64,000 nucleotides of DNA, from NCBI RefSeq assembly GCF_030063475.1, contig NZ_JASIRT010000028.1:1-64000 (forward strand), in the 5' to 3' direction. This document shows, piece after piece, positions 18,225 to 27,482 of the stretch. Origin of the DNA: Roseomonas sp. E05. Its GTDB lineage: Bacteria; Pseudomonadota; Alphaproteobacteria; Acetobacterales; Acetobacteraceae. The notes beneath the pieces are model-generated. The model did not search any database. It worked only from the letters and a program-made list of their open reading frames with translations, and was not told where the DNA came from. The stretch's first letter is position 1. Each line of letters begins with the position of its first letter. Position numbers and translations under genes: made by a program.

Positions 18225-18990
18225 GAGATGTCCTCCCCTCCGGCATGATGTGTTCGTCCGCCGCCGCGTTGCCGTGCGCGATGGCAGTGAGGTAGCGGGC
18301 GCGCCCCGCGCGCGTATGCGCCTCGGCATGCTGCCGTGCCTGCTCGGCCCGGCCGGACAGGATTGCCGCCAGCAGCCGGCGGTGCTCGCTGTTCGAAGCG
18401 CGCATGTTGCCGGCGGCATCGAAGGAGCGGCGGCGCAGCAGCAGAAGCTTGCGGGTATGGTCGAGATAGACGTCGCGCAACGGCCGGTTGCCGCAGAATT
18501 CGACAATCTGCCGGTGGAACAGCACGTTCGCGGTGAAGAAGGCTTCGAGTTCGCCCGCTGCGACGGCCTCGTCCATGCGTTCCACGATCGCCTGCAGCTC
18601 CGCGGCCTGTGGCGGCGCGATCACGCGCGCGAGCAGCGCCGCGGCATGGCCGAACAGCACGGCATTCATGTCATAGGTCTGCAGAACCTCCTCGATATCG
18701 AGGCTCCGCACGAAGGCGCCGCGGTTGAGAATGACCGTGACGAGCCCCGTCCGCTCCAAGGCGCGCGCCGCTTCCCGCACCGGACCTCGGCTGACGCCGA
18801 GCTGCGCGGCCAGTTCCATTTCATTCAGCCGTGCGCCTGGCTCCAGCGTCCCGCTCTCGATCATCTGCTCAAGCGCCGCCTGCACGCTGCGGCCAAGCGA
18901 CTCCCGCCGGGCAAGGCGCTGGCGCAGTTCGGCCACGGTGTCCGCCACGGGCGAAAGGCCTTCCGGGCGGATGCTCTGGCGCCGCTGCAT
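18211..18990 (-). CDS. GntR-family regulator with FCD domain
   Basis: A 259-residue FadR-type regulator. The winged helix spans about residues 31-95 (LEPGARLNEMELAAQLGVSRGPVREAARALERTGLV), followed by an all-helical FCD effector domain with likely metal ligands in LFHRQIVEFCGN, SEHRRLLAAI and HAEAHTRAG. FCD regulators commonly respond to organic acids. It is divergent from the crotonase-ABC operon across 222 bp and overlaps the isomerase gene it precedes, so it probably controls both transcripts. An AT-rich stretch near 19019-19036 (TGTTTATTGTTTACA) is the likely promoter/operator area. Confidence 0.9.
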   Translation of the reverse strand: MQRRQSIRPEGLSPVADTVAELRQRLARRESLGRSVQAALEQMIESGTLEPGARLNEMELAAQLGVSRGPVREAARALERTGLVTVILNRGAFVRSLDIEEVLQTYDMNAVLFGHAAALLARVIAPPQAAELQAIVERMDEAVAAGELEAFFTANVLFHRQIVEFCGNRPLRDVYLDHTRKLLLLRRRSFDAAGNMRASNSEHRRLLAAILSGRAEQARQHAEAHTRAGRARYLTAIAHGNAAADEHIMPEGRTSHADG

Positions 18991-19212
18991 GGTCGAGCCA
19001 TCTCCAGGTGGCGAGGTGTTTATTGTTTACATTCCACATGGCCGGTGACAAGCTCATTACGAGGAGAGAAACGATCCGCTGCGTGGAAGGCACGAAACAA
19101 GCCGCCGCACGCAAAGCCTGATGACGTGCTGCACGGCGCAACGGCCGCGCGGGGCGTGGCTTCTCCTGACGTGCTTGACCGAATCTCGCATTGCAGCAGG
19201 AGCCGGCCCGTC

Positions 19213-20022
19213 ATGGACATTTCCGCCTCCCCTGGCGCCACCACGAAAATCCTGACCCGCAAGCAAGACGGCATCGGCTGGCTGACCATCAATCAACCGG
19301 AAAAACGCAACGCCATCTCGCTGGCCATGTGGGACGCCATCGCCGCCGCGGCGGAGGATTTCGCCGCCGATGACACGGTGCGCGTCGTGGTGATGCATGG
19401 CGTCGGCGGGAAGGCCTTCGCTTCCGGGGCGGACATCAGCGAATTCGACCGCGTCCGCGCCGATGCCGCGGCACAGGAGGCGTACAGCCGGCGCAGCAGC
19501 GCCGCGCGCCGCAAGCTGGAATCCCTGCGCAAACCCTTGATCGCCATGATCGAGGGCTTCTGCATCGGCGGCGGCTACGCTGTCGCGCTGATGGCCGATC
19601 TGCGCATCGCCTCCGCTGACAGCCGCTTCGGCATCCCGGCCGCGCGGCTCGGCATCGCCTATGGCCAGGAGAGCCTGGCGCGCCTTGTGGCGCTGACAGG
19701 CCCTGCCCTCGCCAAGGAAATCCTCTTCACCGGGCGGCAGCTCGACGCCACCGAGGCTCTGGCCTGCCGGCTGGTGAACCGCGTGGTGCCGCCGGAGCAG
19801 CTCGAGGAGGTCGTCACGGCGCTCGCGCTCGAGATCGCGCGCAACGCGCCGCTTTCGGTCGAAGCTTCGAAGCTGGCCATCGACCAGATCGCCGGCGATC
19901 CGGCCGCCCGCGACCCGGCGCTGGTGGAGCGGCTGAATCGCGCCTGCTTCGACAGCGCCGACTATGCCGAGGGCCGTCGCGCCTTCATGGAGAAGCGGGC
20001 CCCGGTCTTCGCCGGCCGCTGA
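19213..20022 (+). CDS. Crotonase-superfamily protein lacking both hydratase glutamates
   Basis: A 269-residue crotonase-fold acyl-CoA enzyme. The oxyanion-hole segment AFASGADISEF (about residues 70-80) is intact, but at the two positions that hold catalytic glutamates in enoyl-CoA hydratase the text reads GGGYAVALMAD and FGIPAARLG, so both are replaced by Ala. It therefore is unlikely to be a standard hydratase and may be an isomerase, decarboxylase, hydrolase or other crotonase. The ATG at 19213 is preferred because the upstream in-frame text is antisense to GntR. It leads an operon with an ABC importer. Confidence 0.82.
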   Translation: MDISASPGATTKILTRKQDGIGWLTINQPEKRNAISLAMWDAIAAAAEDFAADDTVRVVVMHGVGGKAFASGADISEFDRVRADAAAQEAYSRRSSAARRKLESLRKPLIAMIEGFCIGGGYAVALMADLRIASADSRFGIPAARLGIAYGQESLARLVALTGPALAKEILFTGRQLDATEALACRLVNRVVPPEQLEEVVTALALEIARNAPLSVEASKLAIDQIAGDPAARDPALVERLNRACFDSADYAEGRRAFMEKRAPVFAGR

Positions 20023-20097
20023 GCCGGCACACCGCCAGCATGGGGCAAGCGCGGCCGCCAGAGCCGCCACCCCGCGCCGCAGATGGAGGAGACGGAG

Positions 20098-21153
20098 ATG
20101 GTGATGATCAACAGACGCCTGCTGTTCGGACTGGCCGCCGGAGGCGCGGCGGCGCGCTTCGGCATCGCGCGTGCGGCGGAAATGCGGCCACATGAGAAGG
20201 AGCTTTACGAGGCGGCGAAGCGGGAGGGGCAGGTTACCTGGTACACCGGCCAGTATCAGGCAGAACCCTCGCAGGCCATCGGGCGCGGCTTCACCGAGCG
20301 CTTCCCTGGCATCACCGTCAATGTCGTGCGGAGCACTTCGCAAGTCGCCTTCCAGCGCCTGTCGCAGGACATACGCGCCGGCGTCGCGCAGTGCGACGTG
20401 TTCAGCTCCACCGACCACAGCCACCTGGCTTTCCTGAAGCAGAACGAGAAGCTGATGCCCTACAAGCCGAAGAACGCGGCGGGGCTGATCAAGGCGGCGC
20501 AGCAGGCGGCGGATCCGGACGGGTATTTCCAGGTCACCTATCTCGGCCTGTTCCTGATGGGGCGGCGGAGCGACCAGGTGTCGGAAGCCGATGCGCCGAA
20601 GAGCTGGAAGGATCTGCTGGACCCGAAATGGCGCGGCAAGATCGCCGTCGGCCATCCCGGCTATAGCGGCGCCATCACCTCCTGGTGCCTGGCCATGCGC
20701 AAGCTCTATGGCTGGGACTACTTCAAGGCGCTGGAGAAGAACCAGCCGCAGATCGGCCGTTCCAGCGCAGATCCCGTGACCATGCTGAACGCCGGCGAGC
20801 GGAGCATCGCCGCCGCGCTTCCCTCCGCCACCACTTTGCTCTCGATCTCGCGCGGTAATCCGATCACGCTGATCTATCCCACCGACGGCACGCTGATGGT
20901 GCCCGCGCCGAGCGGCGCGCTGAAGAACGCGCCGCACCCGAACGCGGCGAAGCTGTTCATGGAGTTCATGACCAGCCCGACCTACTACGAGATCACGCGT
21001 CCCTTCTTCAGTGAGTCGCTGCGCCCCGAGGTGCCGCCGCCGCCGGGTTCCCGCCCGCTCGACGAGGTGACGATGATCACCGCCGATCCGGACGAACTCG
21101 AGCGCGACGGCCAGGAGGTGAAGGAACTCTGGCGCGACACCTTCGGCGTATGA
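20098..21153 (+). CDS. ABC transporter substrate-binding protein (iron/phosphonate-type fold)
   Basis: A 351-residue periplasmic receptor of the family 1/AfuA-FbpA-like group. The N-terminus is a signal with two arginines (INRRLLFGLAAGGAAARFGIARAAE), followed by a typical EGQVTWYTGQY and QRLSQDIRAGVAQCDVFSSTDHSHLAFLKQ. The ATG at 20098 has a GGAGGAGACGGAG ribosome binding site; one at 20083 is possible but lies on that site. Although the family includes Fe(III) receptors, the enzyme neighbour and FCD regulator suggest an organic substrate here. It forms an operon with the permease and ATPase. Confidence 0.88.
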   Translation: MVMINRRLLFGLAAGGAAARFGIARAAEMRPHEKELYEAAKREGQVTWYTGQYQAEPSQAIGRGFTERFPGITVNVVRSTSQVAFQRLSQDIRAGVAQCDVFSSTDHSHLAFLKQNEKLMPYKPKNAAGLIKAAQQAADPDGYFQVTYLGLFLMGRRSDQVSEADAPKSWKDLLDPKWRGKIAVGHPGYSGAITSWCLAMRKLYGWDYFKALEKNQPQIGRSSADPVTMLNAGERSIAAALPSATTLLSISRGNPITLIYPTDGTLMVPAPSGALKNAPHPNAAKLFMEFMTSPTYYEITRPFFSESLRPEVPPPPGSRPLDEVTMITADPDELERDGQEVKELWRDTFGV

Positions 21154-21187
21154 CCGAGCCCCCACATCGCGAGGGAGCCACGCCCGC

Positions 21188-22936
21188 ATGAACGAAACCG
21201 CCGCGATCCTGCCGAAATCCGCCGCGGAAGGAGCGCGGCGGCCGGGGCTGCTGCGCCGCCTGCGCTATCTCGAACCATCCAACCTGCTCTGGGTCCTGCT
21301 GGTCGCGGCGCTGCTGTTCCTCGTGGCCGTGCCGATCGGCAAGCTGTTGATCGTCAGCTTTGAGCAGCAGGGAACGGGCGCCTTCACCCTCTCCAACTAC
21401 GCCACCGCCTATGGCCGGGTGCGCTACCTGGAGGCGCTCGGCAATTCGCTGATGCTGGGCGCGCTCTCCTCCCTGCTGGCGGTGGTCTTCGCCGTTCCGC
21501 TGGCCTGGGCCGTCTCGCGCACGGACATGCCGGGCAAGGGCCTCACCTGGGCAATGGTGATGGGGGCCTTCATCATGCCGCCCTATCTCGGCGCGGTCGG
21601 ATGGATCCTTCTGGCGGGCCCGAACTCCGGCTTCATCAACCAGTCCTGGATGTGGCTGACCGGCCTGCAGACCCCGCTGGTGAACGTCTACAGCTTCTTC
21701 GGCCTGGCGCTGGTCATCTCGCTGCATTCCTTTCCGCTGATCTTCATCTTCGTGAAGTCCGCGCTGGACCTGATCTCCTCGGAAATGGAGGATGCCGCCA
21801 ATATCCTGGGCGCCGGCACCTGGACGACGACACGCAAGGTGACCCTGCCACTGGTCTGGCCCGCCGTGCTCGGCGGCATCATCGTGGTTTTCCTGGAGAC
21901 CGTGGCACTGTTCGGCACACCCGCCATCATCGGCATCCCGGCGCGCATCAACGTCGTCACCACGCAGCTCTGGCAGTTCTTCGAGTATCCGGTGCGCGTC
22001 GAGGTGGCCGCGGCCTATGCCATGCCGCTGCTGCTGATCACCATCGGCATGATCGCCGTGCAGAAGCTGCTGCTGGCGCGCAAGGGCTTCGTCTCGCAGA
22101 CCGGCAAGGGCGGCGAGCGGCGCCCGATCAAGCTTGGCCACTGGCGCTGGGCGGTCCTGGCCTATTGCGGCTTCGTCGGCCTGCTGGCGGTGCTGATGCC
22201 GCTCGTCGTGCTGCTGCAGGCCTCCTTCGCCAAGGCCTGGGGGCGTGGCCTGGCCTGGGACAACCTTACGCTGGGCAACTACACCTATCTGCTGTTCCGG
22301 CACGAGATGGCGCTGACCTCGATCTGGAACACGCTGTGGTTCTCCGCGGCGGCGGCGACGGCGGCCGTCGTGATCGCCGTGCTGATCGCCTACATCGTCG
22401 CGCGCAAGCTGGTACCCTTCGGCTCGGCGCTGGGCTTCCTGGCCATGGCCCCCTTCGTCATCCCCGGCATCATCATGGCCATCGGCTTCTATGCCGCCTA
22501 CGCCGCGCCACCGGTCGCGCTCTACGGCACGGCGCTGATCATCATCCTCGCCTTCACCGCGCGCTTCCTGCCGATCGCCTTCGCCAATTCCGCCGCCGCC
22601 GTGCGCGCCGTGCATCCGGAGATGGAGGAGGCAGCCCGCATCCTGGGCGGCGGGCGGCTGCTGACTGTCCGGCGCATCACCGCGCCGCTGATCATCCGCA
22701 GCCTGATCGGCGGCTGGCTGATCGTCTTCATCGTCGCCTCACGGGAGCTTTCGGCGGCGGTCTTTCTGGTCGGGCCGCGCACCCGCACCATGTCCGTGCT
22801 GCTCTACGACCTCAGCGAGGCCGGCAATTTCGAGGTTCTGGCCGCCTTCGGCGGGTTGCTGCTGGCCATCACCCTGATCCTGGTCGCCGTCGGCATGAAG
22901 CTGGCCGGCCGTGATTTCATGCTGCGGAGGAGTTGA
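21188..22936 (+). CDS. ABC transporter permease with two fused transmembrane domains
   Basis: A 582-residue inner-membrane permease with about 12 hydrophobic segments. Two ATPase-docking EAA loops are visible: EMEDAANILGAGTWTTTRKVTLPLVWP near residue 200 and EMEEAARILGGGRLLTVRRITAPLI near residue 480, showing two BPD_transp_1 domains in one chain. This is the FbpB/SfuB-like arrangement used by iron, thiamine and 2-aminoethylphosphonate importers. It follows the receptor gene after 34 bp and precedes the ATPase by 4 bp. Confidence 0.92.
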   Translation: MNETAAILPKSAAEGARRPGLLRRLRYLEPSNLLWVLLVAALLFLVAVPIGKLLIVSFEQQGTGAFTLSNYATAYGRVRYLEALGNSLMLGALSSLLAVVFAVPLAWAVSRTDMPGKGLTWAMVMGAFIMPPYLGAVGWILLAGPNSGFINQSWMWLTGLQTPLVNVYSFFGLALVISLHSFPLIFIFVKSALDLISSEMEDAANILGAGTWTTTRKVTLPLVWPAVLGGIIVVFLETVALFGTPAIIGIPARINVVTTQLWQFFEYPVRVEVAAAYAMPLLLITIGMIAVQKLLLARKGFVSQTGKGGERRPIKLGHWRWAVLAYCGFVGLLAVLMPLVVLLQASFAKAWGRGLAWDNLTLGNYTYLLFRHEMALTSIWNTLWFSAAAATAAVVIAVLIAYIVARKLVPFGSALGFLAMAPFVIPGIIMAIGFYAAYAAPPVALYGTALIIILAFTARFLPIAFANSAAAVRAVHPEMEEAARILGGGRLLTVRRITAPLIIRSLIGGWLIVFIVASRELSAAVFLVGPRTRTMSVLLYDLSEAGNFEVLAAFGGLLLAITLILVAVGMKLAGRDFMLRRS

Positions 22937-22940
22937 GACC

Positions 22941-24014
22941 ATGCCCCGTCTGACGCTGAAGGGCCTCAGCAAGGCCTATGGGCCGCTCCGGGTGGTGGAT
23001 GATGTCGATCTGACGCTGCAGGAGGGAGAGTTCGTCTGTCTGCTCGGCCCCTCCGGCTGTGGCAAGACGACAACGCTGCGCATGATCGCCGGCTTCATCG
23101 AACCGACGGCGGGCAGCATCAGCATGGATGGTGAGGTGCTTTCCATGCCGAGCGCGGTGCTGCCTCCGGAGCGCCGCCGCATGTCGATGATCTTCCAGAG
23201 CTATGCCATCTGGCCGAACATGACGGTGGCCGAGAATGTCGCCTTCGGGCTGAAGCTGCAGAAGCTCCCTGCCGCCCAGGTCCGCATGCGCACCAGCGAA
23301 ATCCTTGAGGTGGTGCAGATGGGCCATCTCGCCGACCGCTATCCCGCCGAGCTGTCCGGCGGTCAGCAACAGCGCGTGGCGCTGGCGCGTGCCATTGTCG
23401 TCAAGCCCGCGGTGCTGCTGCTGGACGAGCCGCTCTCCAACCTCGACGCCAACCTGCGGGAGGAGATGCGCTTCGAGATCCGCCGCCTGCATGACGAGTT
23501 CCGCATCACCACCGTCTATGTCACCCATGACCAGGCGGAGGCGATGGCCACCGCCGACCGGATCGCGGTGATGAGTGCCGGCCGCATCGAGCAGGTGGAC
23601 GCGCCGCACCTGATCTACACCCAGCCCCGCACGCGCTTCGTCGCGGCCTTCATCGGCCGCACCAACCTGCTGGAAGGCCGCCTCGCCAATGGCGAGATCG
23701 GGCTGGATGGCTTCACGCTTCGCGCTGCCCAGCTCGGCCAGGAGGTTCCCGAGGCCGCGCGCCCCATTCTGCTTTCGGTGCGGCCCCAGGCCATGTCCCT
23801 GTACCGCAGCCAGCCACAGCTGCGGGACGGGCGGCCGTTGCTGCCGGCCACCGTGGCGCAACGCACATATCTCGGGGAATCCTGGGACTATGTGGTCCGT
23901 CCGCAGGAGAGTGGTTTGCAGCTGCGCGTCACCGCACCACCGCTGCAGGTGCATGAGGTCGGCGAGCAGGTCTGGCTTGAACTCGATCCGCAGCAGATTG
24001 CGGTCGTCAACTGA
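22941..24014 (+). CDS. ABC transporter ATP-binding protein
   Basis: A 357-residue importer ATPase. Walker A GPSGCGKTT is at about residues 36-44, the Q-loop is FQSYAIWPNMTV, the signature is LSGGQQQRVALARA, Walker B is LLLDEPLSNLD and the switch histidine is in YVTHDQAEAM. The last 110 residues form a TOBE-like domain (FIGRTNLLEG, LSVRPQAMSLY). Start ATG 22941 is 4 bp after the permease stop; an in-frame ATG 30 bp upstream lies inside the permease and is rejected. It completes the importer. Confidence 0.93.
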   Translation: MPRLTLKGLSKAYGPLRVVDDVDLTLQEGEFVCLLGPSGCGKTTTLRMIAGFIEPTAGSISMDGEVLSMPSAVLPPERRRMSMIFQSYAIWPNMTVAENVAFGLKLQKLPAAQVRMRTSEILEVVQMGHLADRYPAELSGGQQQRVALARAIVVKPAVLLLDEPLSNLDANLREEMRFEIRRLHDEFRITTVYVTHDQAEAMATADRIAVMSAGRIEQVDAPHLIYTQPRTRFVAAFIGRTNLLEGRLANGEIGLDGFTLRAAQLGQEVPEAARPILLSVRPQAMSLYRSQPQLRDGRPLLPATVAQRTYLGESWDYVVRPQESGLQLRVTAPPLQVHEVGEQVWLELDPQQIAVVN

Positions 24015-24146
24015 GGGCCGCGGCAGCCCGGCACCGGGCCGTGCGGCGCGAGGCCCGCGAAGCGCAGGAGCCTCAGCCGGTTGCGCGGCTGGGCAAGACC
24101 TCTCGACCGGCCCGATGCACAGGCAGCCCCGTAACGGAGCTCCGCC

Positions 24147-25505
24147 TCACAGCGCCTTCTTGGGTGACGAGTCCGCGCCCTGGGAGACCGACATCCGGAT
24201 GTCGCGCATCGGGATCCCCATCAGGCCCTTGGACGAAACTTTCGTCACCTTGAAGAACATCGCGTCATCGACCCAATGGTGCTGGACGTGATCATCCTGC
24301 GTGCCCGAGGCGACCGCGACGGAGAGCGAATAGTCGCCACCGGCCAGATAGGGCATGCGGAAGTCGAAAGCAGCGGTCAGCACGTCTCCGGGCGAGAGTG
24401 ACAACCGGGTGTCCCGGTAGGTGAGGAAGGTATTGTCGCCGAACAGGCTCTGCCCGAGCCGGTCCTTGACGTTGAAACCGACGATCGGCCGGTCGACCGC
24501 GCGCTCGGCGCGGCAGCGGATCTCGAGGCGGATATCCTCGCCCCCCTCGAAGGAGGTCAGCGGCGCACCGTCCGCGTCGAGGAGCTGCACCCCCTCGATC
24601 GTGGCGCCGCGCTGCCCGTACCAGGGCGCATCCGGGTCGAAGGCGAAGACCTCGCCCTTGCCCTGCAGGCCCAGCTCCTTGAGGGCCTCCTCCCGGTGGT
24701 CGCGCGGGAAGGTCCGCGGGCCGTCGGGGGCCTTGCGCGATCCACCGATGCGGAAGTCGTTCTCGTGTCCCTTGGCCCCTTCCACATCGGCCTGGTAGGC
24801 CTCGCAGATCTCGCGGGCCGGGCCATGGGCGCGCACCATGCCGGCGTCCATCCAGACCGCGGTGTCGCAGAGGCTGAGGACAGCGCCGACGTCATGCGAA
24901 ACGAACAGGAGCGTGCCGGTTTCCTTGAATTTGCGGATGAAGCGCATGCATTTCTGGGTGAAAGCGGCATCGCCGACCGCGAGGATCTCGTCCACGATCA
25001 GGATGTCGGTATCGACATGCGCCATGACCGAGAAGGCGAGCCGCGCATACATGCCGCTCGAATAGAGCTTCACCGGCTGGTCGATGAAGTCGCCGATATC
25101 GGCGAAGGCGGCGATGGTGTCGAAGCGCGCATCCACCTCCTGCCGCGCGAGCCCCAGGATCTGGGCGGACATGTAGACATTCTCGCGGCCGGTGAACTCG
25201 GGGTTGAAGCCAGCCCCGAGTTCCAGTAGGGCGCCCACGCGGCCTTCGATCTCCATGCTCCCGGTGGTGGGCAGCAGGGTTCCGGTGATGATCTGCAGCA
25301 GTGTCGACTTGCCGGAGCCGTTGCGGCCGACCAGGGCCACCGTCTCGCCGCGCCGGATCTCGAGACTGACATCCTTCAGCGCCCAGTACTCGTCGAAGAA
25401 CTTCCTCCGCCGAAAGATCATCTGCTTGAGCCGGTCCTCCGGCTTCCGGAAAATATTGTAGACCTTGCTGATCCCCGTGCCCCGGATGACGACGTCAGAC
25501 GACAT
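24147..25505 (-). CDS. Polysaccharide-export ABC ATPase (Wzt-type, with C-terminal domain)
   Basis: A 452-residue ATPase that should drive export of a completed glycan across the inner membrane. Walker A GRNGSGKST is at about residues 60-68, the signature LYSSGMYARLAFSV near 148-161, Walker B DILIVDE near 167-173. The unusually long C-terminal part (about residues 285-430, with FNVKDRLGQSLFGDNTF and YSLSVAVASGTQDDHV) matches the beta-rich glycan-recognising domain of Wzt proteins that read a capped O-antigen end. That suggests a length-controlled, terminally modified polysaccharide. The start overlaps the end of the permease gene by 11 bp. Confidence 0.92.
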   Translation of the reverse strand: MSSDVVIRGTGISKVYNIFRKPEDRLKQMIFRRRKFFDEYWALKDVSLEIRRGETVALVGRNGSGKSTLLQIITGTLLPTTGSMEIEGRVGALLELGAGFNPEFTGRENVYMSAQILGLARQEVDARFDTIAAFADIGDFIDQPVKLYSSGMYARLAFSVMAHVDTDILIVDEILAVGDAAFTQKCMRFIRKFKETGTLLFVSHDVGAVLSLCDTAVWMDAGMVRAHGPAREICEAYQADVEGAKGHENDFRIGGSRKAPDGPRTFPRDHREEALKELGLQGKGEVFAFDPDAPWYGQRGATIEGVQLLDADGAPLTSFEGGEDIRLEIRCRAERAVDRPIVGFNVKDRLGQSLFGDNTFLTYRDTRLSLSPGDVLTAAFDFRMPYLAGGDYSLSVAVASGTQDDHVQHHWVDDAMFFKVTKVSSKGLMGIPMRDIRMSVSQGADSSPKKAL

Positions 25506-26325
25506 CAGCGAATCCTTTCCGGGTCTTCTGGAACCACCACAGCCCCAGGACCGCCGCCAGCCCGCCGACGGACATGGCGAAGGCGATCGAGCCGAGGCTC
25601 GGAACCTCGCCCTGGAACAGCAGGCTGCGCGCCTGCTCGAGCGGAACCGTCAGGGGATTGATATTGAAGATCCAGCGCACGCCTTCCGGCACCGCCGCGA
25701 GCGGGTAGAACACGGGAGAGAGGAACTGCAGCGCCGTCACCACGGGCGCGACGAACTGGCGCAGGTCCCGCAGATAGACGCCGACAGCGCTCACGAACCA
25801 GCTCAGCCCCAGAATGACGAGGCACATCGGCGCCAGCGCGATCGGCAGGAGCAATGCCTCCGGATGCGGCACGCCGAAGGTGACGATGTAGAACACGAGC
25901 CAGATCACCATGGACCCGCCCGCATTGACCAGCGCCGTGAGCAGCGCGACGATCGGCATGATCTCGAGCGGGAAGACGACGCGCTTGATGTAGGACGGAT
26001 TCTCAAGCACAAGCCCCGGCGAGCGCGTCATCACCTCTGCGAAGATGGTGAAGATCGTCAGGCCGGCGAACATGTAGACGGAGAAGGCGCCGATGCCCTC
26101 CTCCATCGCCAACCCCGCCCATCGTGCTTTCAGCACCGTGCGGAACACGAAGGTGAAGGCCATGAGGTTGAGCAGGGGCAGCAGCACGAGCCAGACGAGA
26201 CCGAGGGCCGATCCGCGGTAGCGCGCCGCAACCTCTCGCTTGGTCAAGGTCCAGATCAGCCGACGCGACGCAATGATCGTGCGCAGCCCGGACGCCACGT
26301 CATGCGCAGATGCCTGTTGGAGCAA
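25495..26325 (-). CDS. Polysaccharide-export ABC permease (Wzm/KpsM-type)
   Basis: A 276-residue ABC-2 permease with about six hydrophobic segments and the family opening LTKREVAARYRGSALGLVWLVLLPLLNL. The C-terminal part GVRWIFNINPLTVPLEQARSLLF is characteristic of glycan exporters. The start read here is a TTG (26325) with a GAGAGG site about 10 nt upstream; GTG at 26298 is an alternative. It overlaps the ATPase by 11 bp, and the two form the exporter of the neighbouring glycosyltransferase locus, divergent from the RgpF-like gene. Confidence 0.9.
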   Translation of the reverse strand: MLQQASAHDVASGLRTIIASRRLIWTLTKREVAARYRGSALGLVWLVLLPLLNLMAFTFVFRTVLKARWAGLAMEEGIGAFSVYMFAGLTIFTIFAEVMTRSPGLVLENPSYIKRVVFPLEIMPIVALLTALVNAGGSMVIWLVFYIVTFGVPHPEALLLPIALAPMCLVILGLSWFVSAVGVYLRDLRQFVAPVVTALQFLSPVFYPLAAVPEGVRWIFNINPLTVPLEQARSLLFQGEVPSLGSIAFAMSVGGLAAVLGLWWFQKTRKGFADVV

Positions 26326-26505
26326 GAGAAGACGACCTCTCTAGATGTGGTCGGACGAAATCCCAGCGCCGCGACCGAGGGGTCATTAATGAACGAGCCA
26401 TGGCATGGTCAAGCCTGCACCGGCCGCACGGTTGATCCGGGCTACGGGGCAGGATAGACTAGGCTGGGCAATCTGACCGCCCGAACGCCGCCCGATCCAG
26501 GCTCT

Positions 26506-27381
26506 GTGACCCAGCCCTCATCCTCTGCCACCCCGCGGGCCAGCCTGCTCAGGAGGTTCGTGCGCCGCCCCGCCATCATGGCGCAGCGTGCGGCGGAGAT
26601 GGCCCTCGGAGCGGCCTTTCTCTCGGCGCCAGCCCAGCAGTTGCGCGCCTGGCGGCTGCGGCGGCTCGCACCGCCGGCCGCCAGCCGGGCGGCCATCGTG
26701 GCGCATCTCTACTACCCCGAGCTTCTGTGCGAGGCGCTGACGGCGCTGGCCGCCCTGCCCAGCGGCTCCACCCTCCTGATCACCGCCCCGCCCGAACAGG
26801 CCGCGCGCCTCCGGCAGGAGGTGCGGGGGCGGCCGGACGTGGAGGTCCACGCCGTGGAGAACCGGGGGCGCGACATCGCGCCCTTCGTGAAGCTCCTCAC
26901 GGAGGGGCGGCTGGATCGCTTTGACGCAGTGTTGAAGATCCACGGCAAGAAGAGCCCGCATCTTCGCCATGGCGACCTGCGGCGGCGCATCTTTTTCGTC
27001 GGCCTCGCGGGCTCGCGTGGCAACGTCGCCCGCGTGCTGGCGCATTTCCGGGATCCGGCCGTCGGCTTCGTCGGCCTCGGCTCCTATTTCCGCACCCGCC
27101 CCCTCTACTGGATGGCGAACCGCCCCAGGGTGGAGGCGTTGTGTCGGCGCATGGGCGCACCGGCACAAGTCGGCTTCTTCGAGGGCTCGATGTTCTGGTT
27201 TCGTCCAGTCGCCCTGGAGCCCCTGAAGCGCCTCGGCCTGCGGACGGAGGATTTCGAGGCCGAGGCGGGCCAGCTCGACGGCACCCTGCACCATGCGGTC
27301 GAGCGATGCTTCGTCCTGTCCGGGCTGGCGGCGGGCTACGAGGCGCGCTCACTCTCAGGGCGCCGTCTCCGCCCCCGCTGA
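26506..27381 (+). CDS. RgpF-like rhamnan synthesis protein
   Basis: A 291-residue protein of the rhamnan-synthesis F family. Recognisable parts are AAIVAHLYYPELLCEALTAL (about residues 64-83), VENRGRDIAPFVKLL (about 117-131), YDAVLKIHGKKSPH-like text FDAVLKIHGKKS, and FFEGSMFWFRP near residue 225. Family members are thought to act as glycosyltransferases in rhamnose-containing polymers. The start is a GTG at 26506; an ATG at 26578 would trim 24 residues. The gene begins the plus-strand glycosyltransferase row. Confidence 0.83.
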   Translation: MTQPSSSATPRASLLRRFVRRPAIMAQRAAEMALGAAFLSAPAQQLRAWRLRRLAPPAASRAAIVAHLYYPELLCEALTALAALPSGSTLLITAPPEQAARLRQEVRGRPDVEVHAVENRGRDIAPFVKLLTEGRLDRFDAVLKIHGKKSPHLRHGDLRRRIFFVGLAGSRGNVARVLAHFRDPAVGFVGLGSYFRTRPLYWMANRPRVEALCRRMGAPAQVGFFEGSMFWFRPVALEPLKRLGLRTEDFEAEAGQLDGTLHHAVERCFVLSGLAAGYEARSLSGRRLRPR

Positions 27382-27482
27382 CCCGGCTGGCACATCCAGC
27401 GGAAATCCCCTAAGAAACGCCCCTCCTAGGCCGATCCGACGGTAGCGGCGGAGGCGGCCGTCCGCACAGGTATTAGGTGGCG

